64,000 nucleotides of DNA from Takifugu bimaculatus (Eukaryota > Chordata > Actinopteri > Tetraodontiformes > Tetraodontidae), in contig CP034991.1 of NCBI GenBank assembly GCA_004026145.2, forward strand, positions 15,124,331-15,188,330, in the 5' to 3' direction. Under the pieces are notes generated by a model. It was not told the DNA's origin and made no database searches. It saw nothing but the letters and a program-made list of their open reading frames with translations. Below, one piece after another: positions 10,540 to 23,200 of the stretch (positions within the stretch are counted from its first letter, which is position 1; the number at the start of each line of letters is the position of its first letter). Both the position numbers and the translations under genes were made by a program.

Positions 10540-11983
10540 CATATAGCAAGATAAATGCAACTGAAAGGAAAATGTGATACCCCCCCATAAACATCCCATA
10601 GTGGATGATCAAGCAGTCGGAACATATAGAAGTCCATGTGGAAGTAGAAGATTTGGATCAGTTCTGGTTTGATCTCAGATCCTGAAGCACATTTAAATGA
10701 CTGATTTAAATGATTTTTAATTGTTAAAAGCAATGATGCAGAGCCTTCACCAAACGAATCCACATCTAAATGAAGCCATGTAATTACAAGTGTGCAAACT
10801 CAGTATGTGATCAGATGTCGTTAACGAGCTGTCTTTGTCACTTTGTTTTGTGACCCTTTTGTAATAGAATTTGTAAAAAAAAAATGAATATGATCCTTTT
10901 CACCTCACTCATGCAAAATGGTGGCTGAAGCGTGAATGCTGCCCTCTGCCTCCATCTGTGTCAGGTGTGAAGGTCCTCGGCACCCAGAGCGACCCCCCCC
11001 CCAACACTCTCAAAACAGTGCAAAAGCAATCTTGTGTGTTTTGGATATTTTATTGTCTTGGAAGTGGGTGGCTGAACGCTCTGAAATTGGAATTTGCCTC
11101 ATCCTCGTTCTCTGCTCCACGCTGGCCACGAGCCAACATCAGCCGCCATCTTTATGCCAAACTGGGTTGCAGGGTTGGCTGATCAAAAACAATGTGCTGA
11201 AAACGCCACAGGAGCAACACATCATAAATGTGACCTCAGTCCTCCCGCAGTGGAGCAGCCTGGTCCTAATGTGGGTCTTTAACTGTTCGCTGTGAAACTG
11301 GCCGAAGGGCAACACACTTGTTGTCATCCTTCACAATTAACAACATGCAGAATGATAAAAGGGATTCCAGTCAAATGTAGATACTTTAGGCCACTGATGG
11401 AATATTATGGACTACAGGGTGGCTTCAGGGATTCTGTGTTTAGTTGTTCAGACCGAGTCGATGCTCACTGTTTCTGTTGTGTTGTGTTTCCTTTTCATGA
11501 CGGTATAACTTCATGTTTGCATGTGCACGGAAATGTTCCAAAGTGCTACCCTCCGATGCTGTGGGTGGTGTTCATTTCTTTATTATGCATGAAAAATCCA
11601 ATTCACATTAGGTTGAAAGGGGATCAACTCAGCAACACTTCAAGAGAGACAACTGAAAACCCAAACTTGTTTCAACGGTGGATGTCTGTTGTTATTACCT
11701 TATAATAAGGTCCTTTTCCGAGGAGCTGAACACTGAAATGAAGTTCACTATATCTTTGTGATGGGAGACGTCTCCTCTGTTCTTGGCACTTCCGTTTGTT
11801 GTACTGGGTTTGTTCTGTTATTTCCATGTCAGTACTTGAATAAAGAAAAATGCTGTCGCTTGCCCTCAGTTTGCTTCCATCGCTGAACGGCGGCGCCGCG
11901 GACACGGGCGGCGCCTGGTGTCACGCGTGTCCCTGCATAACGAGCTGGCCAAAACAATTACAGGGAATATCGTTATTACAGCC

Positions 11984-14191
11984 AATAACGATAATAACGA
12001 CATTAATAATGACAATAGTAATTACAATATAACAGTAATAACCACAATGACATCGATAACAACAATAACGACAACATTTATAACCAGAACAACAACATTT
12101 ATAACTAGAACAATAACATTTATACCCAGAACAAACATTTATAACAATAATAACAACATTTATACCCAGAACAACAACATTTATAACAATAATAACACCA
12201 TTTATACCCAGAACAACAACATTTATAACCAGAACAACAACAACATTTATAACCAGAACAACAACAACATTTAACAATAATAACACCATTTAGACCACAA
12301 CAACAACATTTTATAACAATAATAACACCATTTATACCCCAGAACAAAACATTTATAACAATAATAAACAACATTTATACCCAGAACAACAACATTTATA
12401 ACAATAATAACACCAATACCCAGAACAACAACATTATAACCAGAACAACAACAACATTTATAACAATAAAACACCATTTATACCCACAACAACAACATTT
12501 ATAACAATAATAACACCATTTATACCCAGAACAACAACATTTATAACAATAATAACACCATTTTACCCAGAACAACAAACATTATACCCAGCACAACAAC
12601 AACATTTATAACAGAACAACAACATTATAACAATAATAACAACATTTATAACAATAATAACACCATTTATACCCAGAACAACAACATTTATACCAAGAAC
12701 AACACATTTATAACAATATTAACACCATTTATACCCAGACAACACAACATTTATAACAATAATAACACCATTATACCCAGAACAACAACATTTATAACAA
12801 TAATAACACCATTTATACCCACAACAACAACATTTATAACAATAATAACACCATTTATACCCAGAACAAAACATTTATAACAATAATAACAACATTATAC
12901 CCAGACAAAAACATGTATAACAATAATAACACCATTTATACCCAACAACAACATATAACAATAATAACACCATTTATACCAGAATCAAAAACATTGTATA
13001 ACCAGAACAACAACAAAATTGAGAACAATAAGAAACACCAGGTATACCACAAACAAACAAAGGTATAAAAAAAGAATAAACACCAGGGGAGACCCACAAC
13101 AACACAACATGGCAGAACAATGCAATAACACCATTATACCCCAGAACAACAACATTTATACCCAGCACAACAAACAACATTTATAACAGAACAACAAACA
13201 TTTATAACAATAATAACACATTTATAACAATAATAACACCATTTATACCCAGAACACAACATTTATACCAAGAACAACATTTATAAACAATATTAACACC
13301 ATTTTATACCCAGAACAACAACATTTTATAACATATAAATAACACCATTTTTACCCAGAACAACAACATTTATACCCAGAACAACCACCATTTATACCCA
13401 GAACAATAACATTTATACCCAGAACAAAACATTTATAACAATAATAACAACATTTATACCCAGAACAATAACATTTATACCCAGAACAACAACATTTATA
13501 ACCAGAACAACAACAACATTTATAACAATAATAACACCATTTTTACCCAGAACAACAACATTAATAACAATAACAACACCATTTATAACCAGAACAACAA
13601 CATTTATAACAATAATAACAGCATTTATAACCAGAACAACAACATTTATAACAATAATAACAGCATTTATACCCAGAGCAACAACATTTATAACCAGAAC
13701 AACAACAACATTTATAACAATAATAACACCATTTATACCCAGAACAACAACATTTATAACAATAATAACACCATTTATACCCAGAACAACAACATTTATA
13801 ACCAGAACAACAACAACATTTATAACAATAATAACACCATTTATACCCACAACAACAACATTTATAACCAGAACAACATTTATAACCAGAACAACAACAT
13901 TTATATCAATAATAACACCATTTATACCCAGAACAACGACATTTATAACAATAATAACACCATTTATACCCAGAACAACAACATTTATAACCAGAACAAC
14001 AACAACATTTATAACAATAATAACACCATTTATACCCAGAACAACAACATTTATAACCAGAACAACATTTATAACCAGAACAACAACAACAACATTTATA
14101 ACAATAATAACACCATTTATACCCAGAACAACAACATTTATACCCAGAACAACAACATTTATAACAATAATAACACCATTTATACCCAGAA
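11984..14191. repeat. 2.2-kb AT-rich minisatellite upstream of bin3
   Basis: Compound array of the modules AACAATAATAACACC, ATTTATACCCAGAACAAC and ATTTATAACCAGAACAAC in varying order, with many 1-2 bp indels, especially in the middle (about 12700-13150). It ends about 40 bp before the ETS motif of the bin3 promoter. Open frames on either strand are artefacts. Confidence 0.9.
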
Positions 14192-14293
14192 CAGTAATAA
14201 CGCCCGAACCCTCCGCCAGCGCTTTAGTTCCGGACTTCCGGTCTGGGTTCGGCCGCAGGAAATGAGCTCCGCCGAACTGCAGCAGAAGTCAAC
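14192..14293 (+). promoter_or_regulatory. bin3 core promoter and 5' UTR
   Basis: About 100 bp of GC-rich sequence squeezed between the AT-rich array and the start codon. It has no TATA box. It contains ACTTCCGG at 14234-14241, a perfect ETS/GABP-type site common in TATA-less housekeeping promoters. An upstream ATG lies at 14262. Confidence 0.6.
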
Positions 14294-14297
14294 ATGA
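14262..14297 (+). CDS. Upstream ORF overlapping the bin3 start codon
   Basis: ATG at 14262-14264 opens an 11-codon frame (MSSAELQQKST) ending in TGA at 14295-14297, which overlaps the bin3 ATG (14294-14296) as ATGA. Both ATGs have a purine at -3. If transcription starts upstream of 14262, the u-ORF could damp or couple bin3 translation by termination-reinitiation. Translation is inferred, not shown. Confidence 0.4.
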   Translation: MSSAELQQKST

Positions 14298-17200
14298 GCT
14301 GGTAAGTTCCCCCAACTAACTACACAACTAGCAGGCAGCTTGAGGTCCAACTGCGTTATTGGGGAAGCATGAATAGTTAATCGGCATGAATAGTTCAAAG
14401 AGCCATCGCGGCTGTCGCACTAGTTCCGGCTAGTTCCGGCTACAGAAGCGGCTCAGGAGCGCCGGGTGTTTAAAGTCGAAGCAAAACTTCTCATCATTCA
14501 TTCATCTAGAAAAGTGGAACTCTGGTAGTTTTCGCCTTAAATGGGTTCGTTCCTCAACAGGCCTCGCTTATTGGTTAGCTTAGCTCGATATTTGCAGAGC
14601 CGAGAAGCGACAACTACACGGTTCAGGGTTAGCATGTAGCATTTGTAGCATAGCTGGCAGTGCCAGCATCGTGTGTGTGTATGGGGGGAGGGTTAGCATG
14701 TAGCATTTGTAGCATGGCTGGCAGTGCCAGCATCGTGTGTGTGTGTGGGGGGGGGGGCGGGGGGTTAGGGTTAGCATGTAGCATTTGTAGCATGGCTAGC
14801 AGTGCCAGCATCGTGTGGGGGGTGGGGAGCGGCCACTTTAGCCCTTCCCAGTGGAGATGGAGCCCATTTTAGGCCGCTGTGAAGCTTGTGACGTTGTGTC
14901 GGAAGACCTTTGGAAACGGTGAAACTTTTGTTGTGGCAATAGTAAAATGCGCCATACCTATATCTATACCCATATCTAAATAAGGATAGCGAGATCCAGA
15001 CCCAGACGAAAGACAGACCGTAGATCCAGACCCAGACCGAGAGCCAGACCCAGACCGACAGCCAGACCCAGACCGGGAGCCAGACCGAGAGCCAGACCCA
15101 GACCGACAGCCAGACCCAGACCGAGATCCAGACCCAGACCGACAGCCAGACCCAGACCGAGAGCCAGACCCAGACCGACAGCCAGACCCAGACCGACAGC
15201 CAACCCATACCGACAGCCAGACCCGACCTATACCATACCCAGACCTACATCCATACCCATACCTATATCCATACCCATACCTACATCCATACCCATACCT
15301 ATACCATACCCATACCTTTATCCATACCTATATCCATACCCATACCTACATCCATACCCATACCTATATCCATACCCATACCTACATCCATACCTATATC
15401 CATACTGATGTGCAGTGTTCCATGACTCCTAATCACCCAATAATGTGTCCCATCCATACATCAGCTCCAGCTAATGTATGGTCGTGGCTCCGCTAGATGG
15501 TTAAAGATGAGCTGCACTGCAGATGAATTTGGTTGTAATAATTATTTTTTAAACAGTTCTGATAGTATAGATTAGTTGTGTTTAGACTAACAGGAACTAT
15601 TCATCCATCCATCCATCCTCTACCCTTATCCGGGGTCGGGTCGCGGGGGCAGCCGCCTAAGCAGAGGGGCCCAGACTTCCCTCTCCCCAGCTACTTCTTC
15701 CAGCTCATCTGGGGGATCCCCAGGCGTTCCCAGGCCAGTCGAGAGACATAGTCTCTCCAACGTGTCCTGGGTCTTCCCGGGGGTCTCCTACCGGAGGGAC
15801 ATGCCCTGAACACCTCACCAGGGAGGCGCTCAGGGGGCATCCTGACTAGGTGCCCAAGCCACCTCATCTGGCTCCTCTCAACGCGGAGGAGCAGCGGCTC
15901 TACTCCGAGCTCCTCCCGGATGGCAGAGCTCCTCCCCCTCTCTAGGGGAGAGCCCAGCCACCCTACGGAGGAAGCTCATTTCAGCCGCCTGTACCCGTGA
16001 TCTTGTTCTTTCGGTCATTACCCAAAGGTCATGGCCATAGGTGAGGGTAGGAACGAAGATCGACCGGTAAATCTCTTCACCACTACGGGTCCGCCTGTCG
16101 ACCTCCCGCTCCATTCTTCCCTCACTCGTGAACAAGACCCCGAGGTACTTGAACTCCTCCACCTGGGGCAGGATCTCCTCCTTGACCCGGAGAAGGCACT
16201 CCACCTTTTTCCAGTTGGGAACCATGGCCTCGGATTTGGAGGTGCTTATTTTCATCCCAGCCGCTTCACATGCGGCGGCGAACTGATCCAGTGATCGTTG
16301 GACCTAACAGGAACTACTGAAACTTAAAGGGTTAGAGGGTTAGGGTTAGAGGGTTAGGGTTAGAAGGTTAGAGTTAGAGGGTTAGGGTTAGAGGGTTAGG
16401 GTTAGAGGGTTAGGGTTAGAGGGTTAGAGGGTGAGGGTTAGAGAGTTAGGGTTAGAGGGTGAGGGTTAGGGTTAGAGGGTGAGGGTTAGAGGGTTAGGGT
16501 TAGAGGGTGAGGGTTAGAGGGTTAGGGTTAGAGGGTGAGGGTTAGAGGGTTAGGGTTAGAGGGTTAGGGTTAGAGGGTTAGGGTGAGGGTTAGAGGGTGA
16601 GGGTTAGAGGGTTAGGGGGTTAGGGTTAGAGGGTTAGACGGGGAGGGTTAGAGGGTTAGGGTTAGAGGGTGAGGGTCAGGGTTAGAGGGTTAGGGTTTGA
16701 GGGTTAGAGGGTGAGGGTTAGGGTTAGAGGGTTAGGGGGTTAGACGGGGAGGGTTAGAGGGTGAGGGTTAGAGGGTTAGACGGGGAGGGTTAGAGGGTGA
16801 GGGTTAGAGGGTTAGACGGTGAGGGTTAGAGGGTGAGGGTTAGAGGGTGAGGGTTAGAGGGTGAGGGTTAGACGGTGAGGGTTAGAGGGTTAGGGTTAGA
16901 GGGTGAGGGTTAGGGTTAGAGGGTTAGAGGGTGAGGGTTAGAGGGTTAGGGTTAGAGGGTGAGGGTTAGGGTTAGAGGGTTAGACGGTGAGGGTTAGAGG
17001 GTGAGGGTTAGAGGGTTAGAGGGTGAGGGTTAGAGGGTTAGACGGGGAGGGTTAGAGGGTGAGGGTTAGAGGGTTAGACGGGGAGGGTTAGAGGGTGAGG
17101 GTTAGAGGGTTAGACGGTGAGGGTTAGAGGGTTAGGTTTCTTTCTTGTGTTCTGGCCGAGGTTCTTGTCCTTCACAATTGGACCCCCACTGGAGAGCCGT

Positions 17201-20200
17201 TAGTGACGGGGGCCTTTTTCTACAAATAATTCACGTCTCCAACCTTTGGGGAAAACGCGACTATGGGGCTGCGTGCCTTATTTGTTGTGCACGTGCGACG
17301 TCTGTCTTCGCCCTCCTGCGCACCCACAGGTTCGGCGGCGCCGGTTGGCGGTCTGACGGGGCAGCAGCTGAAAACACTTTGCTGTCTTCCTTTAACCAGC
17401 AAGTGATTAAAATGTTTTACCTGCAGGTAAACTCATTTAAAATTCAAATGATGCAAATCTTGGTTTTAAAATTCTGTTGGCATTGCCGATCACGTTTCCC
17501 TTGTAGTGTGCAGATTTCCATAAATATTAGATATTCACAAATGTGGGAAAAAGTCAGGAAGAACCCTGGAAGAGCTCCGAACTTTAGCGTGTACGTGCAC
17601 ATGCTGTCAGCGCGCCACATTCCTGGTGTCCTCGTCACACTCGATGCTAATGTGATGATAAGCGCTGTCACTCCTTTTTGCAGAAGAGATCTGCACTCAG
17701 GAGGCATCAGAACCCCTCAAAGACTCTTTTATGGGCTTTGCTGACTGATGCATTCTGGGATTCCAACACTTGCTGCGATGACGTGAGAGTTTTGACTTCG
17801 GGGTCATCGTCGGAACGGTCCAACTTCCCAACGTCTTCAACTGCTTCTCTGTGCTCCGTGTCCAAGGTCAAGTGCTGCACGGTGCTGCTGATGGCGTACT
17901 GGGCTCCAGTTCCAGGGACGCCCCCCCCCGGTGCCGAGTGTGTCCGTGGGGAGAAGACTCGTGTCTTTGTTCTTGCTTACGTGCGACTTGATGGTCGTGA
18001 CGTGTCGCCCGTAACATCAATGATCAGATTGTGTTGCTGACGACCACGTTATTCCATATGTAGCTGCTCCACACGGAACGTTTCGGCCCATTCCGCTTCT
18101 CTACTGTTGAAGCTTCCTCCAGATTTGAACCGTTTGGAAATGTGACAACAGGAATACCCGGAAAAACTGGGAAAAACACAGTTTCTCACACTGCAACACA
18201 GAAACTTTTAGGTTCCTCTTACACCCCCCCTCTGCCCCCGCCCTCTCCCTCTGCCCCCCTCTCTCCCTCCCTCTGCCCCTCCTCCCTCTGCCCCCTTTCT
18301 CTGCCCCCCCTCTCTAAATTGACCCTGATTCTCAAAGAATCCTACGATCCAAAGAATCTCGGAAGATCAAAGTTATCCACAGCAAGTGAGGAGGCCTTTA
18401 GGAAGCATCCAAGTAGGGTTAGAGGGTTAGAGGGTTAGAGGGTCAGGGTTAGCACCCTAACCCACCACAGTTTAGCCACCACGGTTTAGCCACCACAGTT
18501 TAGCCACCACGGTTTAGCCATCACGGTTTAGCCACCATGGTATAGCCACCACGGTTTAGCCACCACAGTTTAGCCACCACGGTATAGCCACCACGGTTTA
18601 GCCACCACGGTTTAGCCACCACGGTATAGCCACCACGGTTTAGCCACCACGGTATAGCCACCACGGTTTAGCCACCACGGTATAGCCACCACGGTTTAGC
18701 CACCACGGTATAGCCACCACGGTATAGCCACCACGGTTTAGCCACCACGGTATAGCCACCACGGTATAGCCACCACGGTATAGCCACCACGGTATAGCCA
18801 CCACGGTATAGCCACCACGGTTTAGCCACCACGGTATAGCCACCACGGTATAGCCACCACGGTTTAGCCACCACGGTTTAGCCGTGTGTTCTGAATGAGC
18901 CATACGCACCACAATCCTGTATCGTGGAGGTCGGATTCTTCTAGATGTGGCCTGAGCGGGAATATACAGTCGTGGCTTCCCGTGGCTCTGGTCATGTGGT
19001 GGTGCTAACCCTTTCACAATTTTGGACATTGTTAAAGCTAAGAAGACTATTTTCTGGAGTAGGTGGCAATGTTTCATTATTATACCCCTCAGATCTTAAT
19101 AAAGGAACTAATCCAGTTTAAAATCTTCATGGTTTTGTGCAGTTTGTGTTGAAAAATGAAATCAGAGATTGATCCAACTGTGAACTTCAAGACACCTCTG
19201 TAGCTTTGAGCTAATGAGCTACAACATGTGGACCAGCTGAGGAGACCATGAATGGTGCTCTGGGTTAGAGCTTCAGTGGGTCTGTGATGGGGGTGGGGGG
19301 TGCAGGTCCCATGGTGCCCAACTGGATTTGGTTCTGGGGAACGTTGTAGCTGGACAATGTCTTTGTCAGGCTGCTGGTTTTTGCCCTCCTACGACTGCTG
19401 GTCCCCCCCCCCTTCCAGTGCCTTCGTAGAACAGGTTCTTTATGATGGTCAAACAGCGCTCTTCTTTTTACCTGGTATCTAGAGGTACCATCTGGCGCCA
19501 TGTTCTTTCCCACCTCGACACACCTCAAATGACGACGCCTTGGGTGAGTCAAAGTAAATACTACAGCTGAAAGGACTAAACGGGCCATGGCAACCGTGTG
19601 CTTGTTAGGGCAGGTGGCACCACCTCCACGTGCACACTGGAAGTTAGGAAGCCTTTTTTAAGTAACCCTAAATGTCACCCTAATTAGCATGCACACATCC
19701 TGGTGCGCAGAGCTTCCCAGTTTATAGATGGATTCATTCGTTTAGATGTGGCGTTGCATGTATGAACGGGATGGACTGACTGTGGCGCCGCACTGACCCA
19801 TGTGAACGCTTGCAGTTTATCTGTCTGACTGAAATAACGGGAACAGTTTTGAACAAGGTTTAAGGACATTTTCACAAGTTTTCAGCAACCTCAGGCCTGG
19901 GCGAGTCACGTTGCAGCGGTGCTGGGAACCGAGATCCAGACCTTCCAGGAGCAGAGTCTCATGGCTTCAGCAGGAGCTTTAGCCTTGGTGGCCGACGTAG
20001 ACCTTGGATGTTTGACCTTTGATCTTCCAGGATCAAAGCCAAGCCGAGGGGGGCGCGAATCATGAAGCAAGCTTCTGTGTTGTCTAACCTTGTATTTCTA
20101 CTGCCCACTATACTCGTGGCGTAAGTCACAGTTTGTGGGGAAATGACCTGCCTAGTGGTCGTCTGTCCCCTCCGAGGGCTTTTTTTCCTAGTTTATAATA

Positions 20201-23200
20201 GTCATCTGCTAATTTGGTGTGTAGGCCCTAATGAGTAAGCAGTTTAAGAGCTGAAGATCAACTCGGGGCCCTCTTGTGGAGAAGCATATGAACCCAGCTG
20301 CTAAAGCAAATGAAGTGGTAATACCTGTGTCACTGGCGTAATTGACCATGCTGAGATCTGTGATGGAGCTGTCATCAGAAGGTGTACCCCCACGCATCAG
20401 CGGCATTCCCTGGTTGCACAATAAGGCGCCACATCACACCCTGTCTTTCCCATCTCATTAGCGACACACCTTTCTTTTGACGCAGCTGCTACCTCGCCCT
20501 GCCTGTCAGCGCTAACTGTCCATCATGGGGCTGAGATTCCAGGCTATTAGAGCACATCAATGACAGCCTACAGCCGGCACATTGGCAACGCATTGGCTTC
20601 CCTTTTTTGGATTCCCAAAGCGCTTGAGCTCGGGATCAGTTTATCAAGGCAAGAGGCACGCTTTTGAAATAAGGATAAAAGCTTATGTTTTAACTAAGCA
20701 GGAACTTTTATTTTAGCTACAGTGAAGATGTCAGCGTATTGTTTGAAAAGTGAAGAAAAGTTCTCCAAATTTACTGCACTAAAACTAATGTGTTTTGTTG
20801 GATTCTTTTGTGAGATTCATTGCAATGATGACACATTTCCATAAGTAAGGTGTGTACATGCTATGCCATTTTTGTGTTTTTTGAAATATATCGAAGAACA
20901 GGCTACATGAGCGACATCCATGTGTAATGGTGACATGGCTTTGACTGTCACCTCCATAGCAGCAATCTAAAGCTTCACATGGCCTGTGAAGTGATCTGTG
21001 ATCCCAGGAGGATCTCCTCGGCCTTTACCCCTGTAGCTGCCTGTAATTAGCCGTCATTAGCCGCCACGTTAGCTTTCCTGTTGCTCATGTGTTTCATTTC
21101 TGACTTGCAGGATCCCTTTCAAGATCGGACAGCCCAAGAAGCAGATCGTCTCTAAAACAGTAAGTCGCCCACAGAAAAATGTTTTACTCACAAATCCAAA
21201 TCCAGGATTTACAATGTTAGACCCAACAATAATTAAAATGGTAAAGGTTAAGCGGGTAGATGTTACCCATTTGAAACTGGTTTCTACAGTCTAAATAATG
21301 TCATCCGAGGGCCTCACCAAAGCCCCTGATTAGCTGGCTGAAGCATGCAAGGGGGCAGAGGTGGTTACCTTGAAGTGACAGCCGGTGGGTGTTCTTGCTG
21401 GAGAAAATCGCTTCCAGTGTAATGGCTCTGTGGCCCAGCAGTCATTGTCGGGACCAGGGTTCTCGGCTGTTTTAGGCTAAACCAGGGAGTGGGTTAAAGG
21501 CCCATTTTGATGATCCATGAGTCGGCAACCTTCCTCGTAGTTTTAGCCTTTGCTTCAATCTAGGAGCCCGCGAAACCACCAAACAGGAAGTGGTGCTGCC
21601 TCTGTAACTAACTGTCGGTACTTCAGAGAAATGTTTGATCAGTTTCACCTCGTGTGTTTGACATAACAGACGCATTTTACCTTTCTTTGCTGCAGGACTG
21701 GACGTATTTACAGCTTTGTGCTCTCTTTAAGTCTTTTATGCTGGAGACTGGATCACCTGTTAACTCCTGATGCTAAACAGTTGGTCCAGAACACAAAGCT
21801 AATCCCCACAACTTCATTCCTGGTTGCTCTTCCAAATCTTACAACGTATATGACCAGTGTGGCCACTTCTTTATTTTAGTTAGGGTTGGATGCCTAAATG
21901 TCCCTGATCCCCCTGCTAAACCTTAGAAACATCCACGAGTCCTCCTTGAGCAAAGATCATGTCGCTGGTCATTGAACAACCAGGTGCAGGTTATTCAAAA
22001 TCAGCTCTTTACTGTGTTCTGTGTCATGTGGTTTCTGAATATTGACATTAAAAGTAATTAGAGCCTCTCTTTTTAGGTAGAAAGAGATTTTGAAAGAGAA
22101 TATGACAAGCTTCAAAAGTAAGTATGCACATGTTGAAGTAAGTCCAGTTTTAAAAAGTGACAACTTGGTTTATGCTTTATATCTTTAATGCAGGTTACAA
22201 CTACAGAGATACACTCTCAATTCCCTTTATTGTTGCAGTAAAGGTTAGGATTAGGGTCAGAATTAGGGTCAGGGTTAGGGTCAGGGTTATGTAATGTCAG
22301 GGTTAGGGTCAGGGTTAGGGTTATGTAATGTTAGAGTTAGGGTCAGGGTCAAGGTTAGGGTCAAGGTTAGGGTTAGGGTTATGTAATGTCAGGGTTAGGG
22401 TTAGGGTCACGGTTAGGGTCAAGGTTAGGGTCAGGGTTATGTAATGTCAGGGTTAGGGTCAGGGTTATGTAATGTCAGGGTTAGGGTCAGGGTTAGGGTT
22501 ATGTAATGTTAGAGTTAGGGTCAGGGTCAAGGTTAGGGTCAAGGTTAGGGTTATGTAATGTTAGGGTTAGGGTCACGGTTAGGGTCAAGGTTAGGGTCAG
22601 GGTTATGTAATGTCAGGGTTAGGGTTAGGGTCAAGGTTAGGGTCAGGGTTATGTAATGTCAGGGTTAGGGTCACGGTTAGGGTCAGGGTCAAGGTTAGGG
22701 TTATGTAATGTCAGGGTTAGGGTTAGTACATACCAGAATGGGTTAGGGTTAGGGTTAGTACATACCAGAATGGGTTAGGGTTAGTACATACCAGAATGGG
22801 TTAGGGTTAGGGTTAGTACATACCAGAATGGGTTAGGGATAGGGTTAGTACATACCAGAATGGGTTAGGGTTAGGGTTAGTACATACCAGAATGGGTTAG
22901 GGTTAGGGTTAGTACATACCAGAATGGGTTAGGGATAGGGTTAGTACATACCAGAATGGGTTAGGGTTAGGGTTAGGGTTAGTACATACCGGAATGGGTT
23001 AGGGTTAGGGTTAGTACATACCAGAATGGGTTAGGGATAGGGTTAGTACATACCAGAATGGGTTAGGGTTAGGGTTAGTACATACCGGAATGGGTTAGGG
23101 TTAGGGTTAGTACATACCAAAATGGGTTAGGGTTAGTACATACCAGAATGGGTTAGGGTTAGTACATACCAGAATGGGTTAGGGTTAGGGTTAGTACATA

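Larger units (their letters stand above)
9151..11850 (+). other. Possible long egr3 3' UTR and flank
   Basis: AT-rich, mostly unique sequence without exons. Further AATAAA hexamers are at 9996-10001 and 11839-11844; the latter would give a 3' UTR of about 3.5 kb, similar in scale to long mammalian EGR3 transcripts. It includes an AAT microsatellite (10112-10140) and a 28-base G run (10512-10539). Which signal is used cannot be told from sequence. Confidence 0.4.

Noticed and set aside
16326..17136. True chromosome end
   Set aside because: Hexamers are degenerate, orientation varies between arrays, and unique genes continue on both sides.
17145..17744. 199-codon frame in bin3 intron 1
   Set aside because: No domain or repeated motif recognised, and it lies within an intron whose flanking exons join in frame without it.
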